From the NCBI GenBank assembly GCA_963971285.1, contig OZ020255.1, forward strand, positions 3,410,001-3,474,000: DNA of 64,000 nucleotides, written 5' to 3'. Under the pieces are notes generated by a model. The model was not told the DNA's origin. It ran no database searches and saw nothing but the letters and a program-made list of their open reading frames with translations. The position numbers were made by a program, and so were the translations under genes. Every line of letters starts with the position of its first letter. Position 1 is the stretch's first letter. The DNA comes from Astropecten irregularis (lineage: Eukaryota > Echinodermata > Asteroidea > Paxillosida > Astropectinidae). Positions 10,979 through 20,535 of this stretch are shown piece after piece.

Positions 10979-12565
10979 ATGCAGGATCTCCAAGGAGGAC
11001 AGATATTCTCCAAGATAGATCTCTCACATGCCTATCACCAGATAAAGCTCGACGAAAGTGCCAGAAAGTATACGACGATAAATACTCATCGAGGACTCTA
11101 TCAGTATACATGTACTCGACTGCCGTTCGGGTTAGCATCAGCACCAGCATTGTTCCAACGCACCATTGAGTCCCTGATGGCAGACATCCCTATGTGCAAG
11201 TCCTACTTGGATGACATAATAGTCACCGGAAAAGATGATGCAGAGCATCTAGCCAACCTTGAAGCAGTACTCACATGTCTGGAAGACAACGGGATGAAAC
11301 TCAAGAAGGGAAAATGTGAATTCCTGAAAGAGTCTGTCTGCTTCCTTGGGCACCACATCGACAAGGCAGGCATACGTCCAGTTGAAGACAAAGTACAAGC
11401 CATCCGACATACACCAGAGCCAAAGAACCAGGAAGAGCTACAAGCCTACCTTGGACTCCTGGGGTATTATCGGAAGTTCCAGCCTAATCTGTCTACACAG
11501 ATTTCCCCGCTCACGAAGTTGCTGAAAGCAGAGTATAGAGCCCCAAAGAGCAACAGTAGCAGAAAGAGTAAGCAAAGCCAAAGCCCAGCGGTAGACCCAA
11601 ACTTCAAATGGGGTGAGGAACAGCGAAAAGCCTTTGCTGCGTCCAAAAAGATGTTGGAGAGCGAAAGTCTCCTAGTGCACTTCGATCCCCAAAAGCCACT
11701 CCTGCTTCAAACAGATGCTAGCCCATATGGTTTGGGAGCCGTGATCAGCTATTCGATGCCAGATGGTTCGGATCAACCAATAGCATTTGCCTCCAGAACC
11801 CTTACTCCAAGTGAGCGTAACTATGCTCAGTATGAGAAGGAAGGACTGTCAATAATCTTCAGATTAAAGAAGTTCCACAAATATCTCCATGGCAACAAGT
11901 TCAGCATCGTCACCGATCACAAGCCACTAGTGTCGATGTTCGGTGATAAACCAGCCAGCCCGATGTCGTCGGCTCATGTAGCACGTTGGCACATAATACT
12001 GTCAGGTTATGACTATGACATAGTCCACAAGGCAGGGAGCCAACATTCCAATGCAGACGGCTTATCCCACTTGCCCATGGATGCCAAGCCGGAAAGCACT
12101 TGTTGGATCTACGATGACGTCACAGAGGATTGTGACACAAACATCAAGATAAACCTCTTGGAAGAAGTGGAGAGTCGCCCAGTGGAAGCCCAAGAGATCA
12201 AAGTCTTGACTGACAAAGACCCTGTTCTCGCAAAAGTGAGGAGCTACATCCTTCGAGGCTGGCCAGATAAACGGAACCTCGGTGAAGACCTTGCTCCCTA
12301 CAAAAGCAAACGAGAAGAGCAGAGTGTGGAGGATGGAGTTGTAATGTGGGGGTCCAGAGTAGTCATACCCCAAAATGCCCAACTGCGGTCATGCCTAAAG
12401 CAAGAGTTACACTCCACACATCCTGGCATTGTGAAGATGAAAATGCTGGCACGGTCATATTTTTGGTGGCCAAGAATCGACCAAGCACTTGAAGCCCAAG
12501 TGAAGGACTGCCCAGTTTGCCAGGAAAACCAGAAATTGCCAACACATAGCCCCATAGGAGGTTGA
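10979..12565 (+). CDS. gypsy RT, RNase H and integrase zinc finger (element non-functional)
   Basis: A 528-codon open frame in pol. RT: DLQGGQIFSKIDLSHAYHQI at residues 3-22 (catalytic Asp) and SYLDD near residue 75. RNase H: LLLQTDASPYGLGAV near 240 and VTDHKPL near 309. A linker leads to the integrase N-terminal H2C2 finger (HSTHPGIVKMK ... CPVCQENQ) at about 478-518. The frame ends just after SPIGG, where the DDE catalytic core should begin. No native start codon is implied, since this is an internal part of a polyprotein. RT and RNase H motifs look intact, but upstream RT sequence is lost and integrase is deleted, so this copy could at most move in trans. Confidence 0.85.
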   Translation: MQDLQGGQIFSKIDLSHAYHQIKLDESARKYTTINTHRGLYQYTCTRLPFGLASAPALFQRTIESLMADIPMCKSYLDDIIVTGKDDAEHLANLEAVLTCLEDNGMKLKKGKCEFLKESVCFLGHHIDKAGIRPVEDKVQAIRHTPEPKNQEELQAYLGLLGYYRKFQPNLSTQISPLTKLLKAEYRAPKSNSSRKSKQSQSPAVDPNFKWGEEQRKAFAASKKMLESESLLVHFDPQKPLLLQTDASPYGLGAVISYSMPDGSDQPIAFASRTLTPSERNYAQYEKEGLSIIFRLKKFHKYLHGNKFSIVTDHKPLVSMFGDKPASPMSSAHVARWHIILSGYDYDIVHKAGSQHSNADGLSHLPMDAKPESTCWIYDDVTEDCDTNIKINLLEEVESRPVEAQEIKVLTDKDPVLAKVRSYILRGWPDKRNLGEDLAPYKSKREEQSVEDGVVMWGSRVVIPQNAQLRSCLKQELHSTHPGIVKMKMLARSYFWWPRIDQALEAQVKDCPVCQENQKLPTHSPIGG

Positions 12566-12810
12566 TGAGAAGACATGTAGACCATGTAAAGCATTCTAAT
12601 AGCAGCCCAGCTTCACTGACACAGCAAGAAATATCGTTTCAGTTCAAACGGATGAACCAATACCAGTCATCTCTGCACCGGTGGATCAAATACCCAATCC
12701 CACACCTGTGCCTTGCCCAATAGAACCATCAGAACCCATACCCATAAGAGTGTCCACTCGTACAAAACGTCAACCACAATATCTTAATGACTATGAGGTG
12801 AACACTTAAT
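12566..12810 (+). pseudogene. gypsy integrase C-terminal tail after core deletion
   Basis: Directly after the H2C2 frame, MRRHVDHVKH (12564-12593) matches the end of the GPY/F module. A Pro-rich tail ending RVSTRTKRQPQYLNDYEV follows, stopping at 12807-12809. The roughly 300 residues of integrase core between are missing, so this is a clean internal deletion. Confidence 0.65.
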
Positions 12811-13220
12811 CACTTTCCTTAATTTGCAGTACATGCATAAGTTTGTTGCTGTAATGCCAGTGGTTTTTCAGAAATCATTACTAAATCATTCCAGTTTTGG
12901 ATTATGATCAAAAGTTTAAGTGTTAAGAGTTTTGCATGTTTATCCTTGATTTGTTGGAGTTAGTTATGCCAAGTATAAGATGCAATTTTGGTAGATTTGT
13001 TGTTGGTGAAAAAAAGCTGATGTAGTTAAGCTAATTGCATAAAAAAAACTGGAGTTATGTCAAAAGTTTAATTTTTCAAAACTTATGAACAACAAGTAAC
13101 TTGCCAGACCATGAATAGTTAAAATTATTGTATGGTTTATTGTTGCTCACTCACATCACTCACATAACACATTGTAATTGACAATGGTATTCAGTCATTG
13201 ATTTTGCCCCTGCTCTCATT
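12811..13220 (+). other. gypsy 3' untranslated region
   Basis: AT-rich sequence between the pol stop and the polypurine tract. No feature recognised. Confidence 0.5.
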
Positions 13221-13234
13221 TAAAAGGGGAGGAA
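13221..13234 (+). other. polypurine tract of the gypsy element
   Basis: AAAAGGGGAGGAA immediately precedes what was the first base of the 3' LTR before another element inserted at this junction. Confidence 0.8.
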
Positions 13235-13237
13235 TGT

Positions 13238-14175
13238 CAGAGCTCGACAAATTTATAAAATAACTGGTAGCCCACCGGACTACCACACCTTGAAATCTGG
13301 TAGCCCAGTGCTTTAAACTGGTAGTCCTATCATCCAACCATTTAAAACAAAAATACGTAAAACAAATTCTTAGTTTGATCATATTCCTTATCATGAAATT
13401 TTGTCTTCTTGTCAGATGGGGCACTAGGCCTACCACACAAAAAAAAAGTTTCAAAAATAAGCGGTTGCCCGAGCTCCGATTTATAAAAATGAATGATAGC
13501 GTTATATTGCGCACGTGTTGATAATGATCAATGGATTCATAGCGCTGAATGTAGGAGTGTGTAAAACATGCTACAACGATCGTTGTGCCGATGTATACAT
13601 TCAGTTTCTGGACTCGATCTACGTGCGTGTTTGGAAATATTGCGATGATTTGGTGCCGGCAACCTTACAGAATGTTCAGTCAGAATCGTTCATAACTTGC
13701 TCAGCGAGACATGTCACATTTATTACCGAAAAATCTGCATTGAAGCTGGCCGAAATCCACGGTACCGAACGCGACTTGACTGCATGCACCAAATACACAC
13801 GTTGTACGCACGACATGTAGGCTTGCACTTCCGGCCCGATTGCTAATTGGCGACTGTGTACTGGTTCACAACGTATGCTTTGAATGGTGCGGCGCAGATA
13901 CAGATCGTGGAATTTTCTGGATGCAATGCTGCTGCTGCATGGTCCGGGCCATGCGGCCACGTGGTGTGCATGTGGTGTGCATGATGCATTGTACGCGATA
14001 TGTTTACGTCTTCTTTTGAACGATCGTCCTTTCGGTAAGTTCAGTAACTATAATAAGTACCGTACGTGTTTGCGAAAAAATGGTAGTCCGGCGGGCTCTC
14101 CCCCAGAAACTCTGGTAGCCCGGCGGCCTCGCGTGGTTGTCCCGGGCGTCCGGGCTTGGGATTTGTCGAGCTCTG
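13238..14175. mobile_element. 938-bp non-autonomous DNA transposon at purine-tract/LTR junction
   Basis: The 15-bp terminal inverted repeat CAGAGCTCGACAAAT is perfect at both ends, and AATGT flanks it (13233-13237 and 14176-14180). Subterminal TGGTAGCCC boxes recur at both ends (for example 13267, 13302, 14112), as expected for transposase-binding repeats. The CAGAG terminus is hAT-like, but the duplication is 5 bp rather than 8, so it may belong to a hAT variant. The interior shares blocks with the elements at 14272 and 17201. No transposase frame is present. Confidence 0.85.
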
Positions 14176-14177
14176 AA

Positions 14178-15726
14178 TGTTGTGTACTTGATTGATGACT
14201 TTGTGCGCATGCGCATACCGCACCTTGTGTTATACTTTTGGGATCAGTTACTTGGTTACCGCCATTGAGATTAGTGCTGTGCAAAATAGGGTAATTTGAT
14301 ATTCGTTTACGGAATGAAAAAAAATACGGATCCGTGTTATACGATTTAATCGCCTTTTAAATGACAGCGCTAGCGGGCCGCGATCGTGCGTGTTCAGTGA
14401 AGAAGAAAAGTGCCTGAATAAAAGCAGTGTTGACAGACGGTATGGACATTAAGCTTGTTTGATAATGACGATATTTATCGATATCGCGATATTTTTTTTC
14501 ATATGAAAAATCATATCGGGCCCTGGAAACAAAATCGAAATATCGGGAATATCGCGATATTTTTATGGTGGCGCAACTTCATACAAAAAAAATCAGAGTA
14601 GCTCATGAGCTAACCGAGCTACTTTTTGCACTTTTTGCGACGACCAAAACAAACAGATTACTGCAAATTTTGTAGCTGGTTGCGACGTTAAAAGCAGATT
14701 TCTTACCGCAAAATCTGCACCGAAGCCGACAGTTATCCATGCCGCCCATGATCAGAGCGCTACTTGACAGCACAAGTCATGTCCATGTACATGTACGTAC
14801 GCTGCACTTCCGGTCTTCATGACTGAAGCCTACACGTGCGCTGGCCGTGCTGACTTCACTGTGCTGTGAGCACGTGCATGCGATGCCGCGTTGCACACAA
14901 TTACATGTACATTGTGCGATGTATATGCTTACCGCTTCCGGCCAACATGACTGAAGCTAGCAGCGTACTGGGCTCATGGATTGGGTGCAATAATTCCAGA
15001 CTACATGGAGTAAGATCTGATATACATTCGCTAAGTGCACGTTAATTATCGTGGCTATTACGTTGGGCTTGGGTACTAGTTATGGAAATTTCCAGACAGC
15101 GTGCTGACTGTTTACGTCTTCTCCAAAGTGATCGTCGCTTTCGGATGGTTTTTGCACGATATGTTTTCAGATTAAGTTTGTAAAAGTGTGTTTCTACCTG
15201 GACATATGGACAAAGTAACTAACTGAAATTCAAGTAAGATTTATTTGGTCAGGAAAATGCAACTGACGCGTCATGACCGTAAGCCTAACGTTACTTTGGA
15301 ACATCTTCAACATGGAGGTAGAAGGACGGTCAGAATATTTTACGGGAATCCCGATCGCGATCGGAAGGCTTTTTACGATGTTTTTTTTAGATCAAATATA
15401 TGAACAGTGTGTTTCTACTTGGCGGAATGGACAAAATAAACAACTGTTATTTTTTTTTAGAATGAACCAAACGTGAGCTACGGTGAGTCCATATTTTTTT
15501 GGTGTTGGTTTCGGTTAATCGTTTTTGAAAATTGGTAAACGGAAACATTCAATCCGTGTGGGTTACTCTATATCCGAATAAAAAGCACCTGTAGCACTAA
15601 TTGAGATTCAGTGATTCAATACAATACATGATGTAGCCAGTACTACATGTTACCGTCTCTTTGTACTCTCATTCATGATGTCTATATCCATCAGAATAAA
15701 CCTAAAATGTCAGCAGGGACATAACA
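14178..15726 (+). repeat. 3' LTR of the gypsy element, split by a hAT insertion
   Basis: 14178-14271 matches the first part of the 5' LTR and 15600-15726 the rest. The element at 14272-15599 lies between. The first three bases were duplicated by the 13238 insertion. Confidence 0.88.
14272..15599. mobile_element. 1,328-bp non-autonomous hAT-like element
   Basis: Ends TAGTGCTGTGC and (reverse complement) TAGTGCTACAG, flanked by the 8-bp duplication ATTGAGAT (14264-14271 and 15600-15607), which is diagnostic for hAT when combined with this kind of short terminal repeat. The interior is non-coding. It contains CTTCCGG boxes, a module at 15110-15245 repeated in part at 15350-15450, and a TTTTTTTTAG acceptor-like tract. 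The removal point restores the gypsy LTR exactly. Confidence 0.88.
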
Positions 15727-15983
15727 CGTCCTGACATAGGACGAGTTACCCTTCCTAAGACGCGTCTTAGCGTTTTGTGAAATCGGCCGCAGGACTTGGA
15801 GGATCTGATCATGATATGGTATATCTCCTAACCAAGTAGAGACAAAAGCTGAAGTAAACAAAACCGACAACAACAGTTCGAAAATGGACTGACAGCAATA
15901 TCGATGCCCTATGAAGCTGCTTCGAGTACACGGACAGGGACAACTTAATGAACACAGACTCCCTTGATGAAGCTATGGATACA
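15727..15983. other. right end of composite palindrome and flank
   Basis: 15727-15793 completes the palindromic MITE started at 6976. The rest is non-coding and unassigned. Confidence 0.5.
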
Positions 15984-16044
15984 CCTGTGATTTCACCTCC
16001 AAAAAGATCCTAAAATGTCTCATGTGGCCAGCTATGGACCAAGG

Positions 16045-16659
16045 TAGACCCAGTAACTGGGGCGCTTGAAATCCCTTTTTTATTTTTGGGGTTGACGGTC
16101 GGTCTAGTGCCCCAGTGAATCCCATAAGGTTAAATGTGTTGTACACGGAAAAAATTGCAATTTTTGTACTTCACGGTACTTGCGCTGAAAATGTCCCCAA
16201 ATGACAACAAAGACATCGCAAATCAGCTTAAAAAAATATCTCCATCTCTTCTCCGATTGTCAGGGATGAAATGCAGCTTTTTTATTTGATGTAATCACGA
16301 TCATTCCGTTTGATGAAAATCGATGTTTTCCGATGGAAATTTTGACCAATTTTGACATCGTTTAAGATCGTCCACCATCTTGGATTGACTCTCCGCCAAT
16401 TAGAAACAAGCATGAAGTCACGTGTGTGTGGCGCAGAACCACACAAGATGGCGGACAATCCAAAATGTCTGAAACGATCGTCTGGATTTCCATCGAAAAA
16501 ATTTATTTTCATCAAACGGAATGATCAAACCGTGAAGTACAAAAATTGCAATTTTTTCCGTGTACAACTCATTTAACCTTATGCGATTCACTGGGGCGCT
16601 AGACTGACCGTCAACCCCAAAAATAAAAAAAGGGGGAGTTCAGCGCCCAAGTTACTGGG
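16045..16659. mobile_element. 615-bp palindromic element, sibling of the 82-bp micro-MITE
   Basis: Starts TAGACCCAGTAACTGGGGCG and ends with the inverted form lacking its last five bases. Its arms are themselves complementary over most of their length, including blocks near TTGCAATTTTTGTACTTCACGG and CCGTTTGATGAAAAT (shown split here). It shares terminal sequence with 16848-16929. Confidence 0.75.
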
Positions 16660-16847
16660 AGAATTGGAGATTCCAATATTCCAATATGACAAGGTTTACT
16701 CACATTTTTTAAAGAAAAGATAATTTTTTCCGTAATTTTTTTCGGGTACCAGTGTAGAGTGTACAATTTGAAAAACCAAGATGGCTGACCCAACTAACAC
16801 TGTGCTCATGAATAGGAGGTCTCTGTGCCCATTTTTAGGGGAAAAAG

Positions 16848-16929
16848 TAGACCCAGTAACTGGGGCGCTGAACTCCCTTTCTGACTTTTAAAGTCAAAAG
16901 GGAGTTCAGCGCCCCAGTTACTGGGTCTA
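16848..16929. mobile_element. 82-bp micro-MITE with 9-bp target duplication
   Basis: An almost perfect palindrome from TAGACCCAGTAACTGGGGCG to its reverse complement with a very small loop, flanked by GGGAAAAAG at 16839-16847 and 16930-16938. A 9-bp duplication is typical of Mutator-like elements. It has almost no internal sequence. Confidence 0.85.
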
Positions 16930-17200
16930 GGGAAAAAGGATCTTTTCTTTAAAAAATGTGAGTAAACCTTGTCATTATTGGAATCTCCAATTCTCCCTTG
17001 GTCCATAGCTGGCTACATGAGACATAGGATTGTTTTGGAGGTGAAATCACAGGATTTTGACTCAGGGTAGAGGCAAAATGGAGCTCTTGCCACTCAAATG
17101 CAAACAAGGTACTTGGACCCTACTATCGCCAGATCATGTCCAAATGTTAAAAAAGGCGATTTTTAGGGTCGAAGTTACTCGGACTAGCCTAGGCCTAGTG

Positions 17201-19203
17201 TAGTTGCGATGATCGTAACCCTAGGTCTGACCAGGGACTGGGACCTTAGGGTTACGACAAAACTTGTTTAAAAAAATGGGTACAACCTTTTTGGCCAACT
17301 CCTGAAGTACGTTTCCACTTAGTTTTCCACTTTCCAAAATCCAAACACAAAATCTGACTACATGGATCTGATCGGTACTTATCAATGAGTCATATAAAAC
17401 CACTTTGAATATCGAAAGATCATTTTCTGCAGAAAAAATGACCAAAAACTTACCGAAGGTGTCGAGATTCCCTCCGTTTGCCGTCAGTCGGCCATTTTGA
17501 ATAGTGCGCAGTGCCATCTCGACCAAATTACGTCATGCGCAATGCCGTTTTGGCTGTTCCACCTTTCAAACTCAAACTCGCAGCCCTATGGAGGGTGTTC
17601 CCAGAATAACACGTGCACATGATATACCGTGTACACGCATATCGTATACAGTATGGAGGAGGTTTTTTTTAAAGTCCGCATTGTTTGCCCATGTCAAGCT
17701 GCCGCTGACAATTCAAATCTTTCATCATGAACTAAAGGAAATTGCTAAGATTATCAAATGATTTCCTTTATGAATGGTCTCACAAACAGACAAAATATGT
17801 TAGCAGGTCACAAACTCGGTGCCGACCCAATCCATGATCAAACAGAATAAAAAGGTCATCCACCTCATCACAGATCGCGCAGTGGTCGGAATTAACGCTG
17901 GACTGAAACATATATCCGGTCATCAATTACACAAAAAATGATCATACCCGGTAGGACAGTGAGGACATATTAGTAAAAATATCACCGGAATATTCCACTG
18001 CGGATCGCGGAAAAACCACAATTTCTTACTGCAAATCTGTAGTTTTGTACCGAGCCGTATACGGTAACGAACCCGGCCGCGATCCAAAAAGGTGCCGACC
18101 GAGCGCAACATTTCAAGCCCACGGCGAAATCTGTACCGAGCCGGCCGGCCGTGAGCCACCGACCGTAACGGTGGAGCGACGCCGGCCGCGATCCAAAAAG
18201 GTAGGCCTTCCGACCGAGCGCAATATACACTTCATTTCAAGCACACGGCACGTGTGTAACGTACTGATTGAGACTTTCGCTAAGGCACGTTTGCTTTGAA
18301 ACTGTGGCTATTACGCACGCGGATACCAGGCTGTCTTTCTCTGCGGTGTGGGCAATGTTTGTACGTCTTAATTTTTTAATGCGATCGTCGGTCGGTTTCG
18401 GAAGGATTTCACGATAATTTTTTTAGATTCAGTATAATTATGAAAAGAGTGTTTCTACTTGGCCAATTGAACAAAATATTGAATACTGAAATTGAAATTC
18501 AAGTAAGATTTATAAGCTGATCAGCCGACGATTTACGGTACTTTGGAAGGACGGTCGATCAGAATATTTTTATTTAGATTTCGCATGTGTTCGATGTCGG
18601 CCTGTGTTGGTTGTCGGAAACAAATCACGCCGTATACGTTTTTCTTCACCTGTCATATCAGAAGAGCGGCGGAAAATAAACTTAATTCGGCAGTTTCGGC
18701 GCACGGGTCTGGTCACTGATTCAATAACCTGTGATTTATTTGACGGACACGCTCACACACTGTATGCGATATGCCGTGTATAGCACTGTACAACGCACGT
18801 GATACGAGCCCTCCATAGGGCTGCGAGTTTGAGTTTGAAAGGTGGAACAGCCAAAACGGCATTGCGCATGACGTAATTTGGTCGAGATGGCACTGCGCAC
18901 TATTCAAAATGGCCGACTGACGGCAAACGGAGGGAATCTCGACACCTTCGGTAAGTTTTTGGTCATTTTTTCTGCAGAAAATGATCTTTCGATATTCAAA
19001 GTGGTTTTATATGACTCATTGATAAGTACCGATCAGATCCATGTAGTCAGATTTTGTGTTTGGATTTTGGAAAGTGGAAAACTAAGTGGAAACGTACTTC
19101 AGGAGTTGGCCAAAAAGGTCGTACCCATTTTTTTAAACAAGTTTTGTCGTAACCCTAAGGTCCCAGTCCCTGGTCAGACCTAGGGTTACGATCATCGCAA
19201 CTA
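17201..19203. mobile_element. 2.0-kb Mutator-like foldback element with about 400-bp arms
   Basis: Termini TAGTTGCGATGATCGTAACC and its inverse, with 9-bp duplications GGCCTAGTG at 17192-17200 and 19204-19212. The arms (17201 to about 17602 and about 18806-19203) look essentially identical: the same 101-codon frame is present in both. Beyond that they diverge but remain alignable for about 50 bp. The central part is GC-rich with repeated GCGATCCAAAAAGGT blocks (about 18074 and 18190) and a module shared with 14272-15599. No transposase is encoded, so mobilisation would be in trans. Confidence 0.88.
18878..19183 (+). other. 101-codon open frame inside the Mutator-like arm
   Basis: An identical frame exists on the minus strand at 17221-17526 because the arms are inverted copies. 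It begins MVEMALRTIQNGRLTANG. About 20 codons in, DTFG is followed by GGTAAGT, a consensus 5' splice site, so the real unit may be a short 5' exon rather than a 101-residue protein. No family recognised. Confidence 0.3.
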
Positions 19204-19272
19204 GGCCTAGTGATACTCGTTCCGGCGTCATGGCGTGTAATTGTCTGGAAGTCAGATAAGAAAGTCATGGGG

Positions 19273-19840
19273 TTAGTGTCTTTTACGCCACCCATATTGT
19301 TTTCAGTATTTATTTAGTTTCTTCTGTTGCAAAATAAGATTTGTTACTTGAAGCAAATTTATTCATGGGTCCTGTAAACCCTAAAATGAACATATTTCGG
19401 CAATATTTCAGTGAAAAAAACCCCAGTTTCTTACCCAAATAAGTACTGAAAATAATGTGGGTGGCGTAAAAGACACCTAATGCCAAAGTGATAATTTTTG
19501 GAGCATTTAGTTATAATTATTTATTGATCTGAATTCACTCAAAATACGGAAAGCATCATTGACATAGCATTAACTGAAGTTTTGCACTTTTGTAGCTCGA
19601 CATCTTTGAACAAAATGATAAAAAAAGACGGGCATTAGTGTAGTTTACGCCACCCATATTATTTTCAGTATTTATTTGGGTAAGAAACTGTTTTGTTTTC
19701 ACTGAAATATTGCCGAAGTAAGTTCATTTTAGGGTTTTCAGGACCCATGAATAAATTTGCTTTAAGTAACGAATCTCATTTTGGAACAGAAGAAGGTAAA
19801 TAAATACTGAAAATAATATGGGTGGCGTAAACTACACTAA
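19273..19840. mobile_element. inverted pair of about 207-bp MITEs
   Basis: Copy 1 (19273-19480) and copy 2 (19635-19840) each have ends of the form TTAGTGT..TTTACGCCACCCA and its inverse. The internal sequence of copy 2 (TTTCACTGAAATATTGCCGA ... GGACCCATGAATAAATTTGC) is the reverse complement of copy 1. A related fragment is at 33395-33468. Non-coding. Confidence 0.75.
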
Positions 19841-20460
19841 CACCAAAAGACGTGTCCTGAACTTTACAATCCCCCCAAAGAAAAAGGGGTCCTACAATTA
19901 CAAAAGTAGGCCTAGGCCCCTACCAGTGCCTACAATATTTACAAATTAAATAAATGGGCTTACTTCTTTGACCTGACCAAGCAAGCATACTTCACTTCCT
20001 TGATACTTAGGCAGCATGGATCCATTTATTCTCGGTTTAGGTTGTCCATTCTGATCCATGATTGATCTGGAATTTGCGGAAGTTGTACGTAGCTAAAAAC
20101 CCAAACAAATCCAAAATCCAAATCAACCCGCGTGCATCCAATGCATATGTCATGTAGCCTACATGCACATTGTAATTGTATGTCGACTTCGCGCGAAATA
20201 GTGAAAGATAAAGACTGGTGTCAAAATAAAGGAATATACTATGTCGTTAGTATCCCCAAAGCCGTCGTCTGGGAACCAGTCCTGCTAAGACACGTGCGTG
20301 TGCTAGGTCAGAGGTTAATTCTTGTAAAATAATTCATGACCAATCTTGAAAACTTGAAAATAAAATGGGAAAATCCACTAATCTTGAAAAGTTTCAACAT
20401 TTTGTATTCCTCAATTTCCCTGTACAGTGCCTCGGAATAGTTTTCTAAATAGATGGCGCT
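19841..20460. other. non-coding sequence
   Basis: No gene or repeat recognised. Confidence 0.4.
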
Positions 20461-20535
20461 TATTATTATTATTATTTTATTATTATTTTATTATTATCCC
20501 ACTGATGACCATGGTGGGTCCAACAATTTACATAT
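20461..20535. repeat. ATT microsatellite with SINE-like remnant, copy 2
   Basis: (ATT)n followed by ATTATCCCACTGATGACCATG and AATTTACAT in two parts, a short derivative of the repeat at 3590. Confidence 0.5.

Larger units (their letters stand above)
7868..15726 (+). mobile_element. complete-ended Ty3/gypsy LTR retrotransposon with three nested insertions
   Basis: Both LTRs begin TGTTGTGTACTTG and end GTAACA or ATAACA, and the whole is flanked by CGTCC (7863-7867 and 15727-15731), a 5-bp target duplication normal for LTR elements. Internal order is LTR, primer-binding region, gag, protease, RT, RNase H, integrase remnant, purine tract, LTR. It has been hit by a MITE (10664-10951), an element at the purine-tract/LTR junction (13238-14175) and a hAT-like element in the 3' LTR (14272-15599). 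The LTRs differ at roughly ten of 215 positions by eye, so it is not recent. It is non-functional because of frameshifts and loss of the integrase core. Confidence 0.88.
6976..15793. mobile_element. palindromic MITE carrying nested insertions
   Basis: The left end CCTGCGGCCGATTTCACC (6976-) is matched in reverse complement at 15772-15793. Inside, a subterminal block around CGATTTCACCAAA and GCGTCCTAGG occurs at 6982-7000 and 7058-7090, and inverted at 7843-7866 and 15772-15785. Removing the gypsy element (7868-15726) and the MITE at 7542-7776 leaves about 720 bp with long, multi-unit inverted repeats. It is non-coding. I could not read a target-site duplication at its outer ends, so the superfamily is open. 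Confidence 0.55.
15984..17053. repeat. foldback repeat carrying two related insertions
   Basis: CCTGTGATTTCACCTCC at 15984 is matched inverted at the end of 16931-17053. The arms share GTCTCATGT(G/A)(G/C)CCAGCTATGG, TTGGAGATTCCAAT and TTACTCACATTTTTTAAAG. The left arm is interrupted by the insert at 16045-16659, and the loop side of the right arm by the insert at 16848-16929. Without the inserts it is about 370 bp. Confidence 0.75.

Noticed and set aside
17221-17526. 101-residue protein identical to one at 18878-19183, looking like a duplicated gene
   Set aside because: The two lie in the inverted arms of one foldback element, so identity reflects the repeat. A splice donor early in the frame also argues against a full protein.
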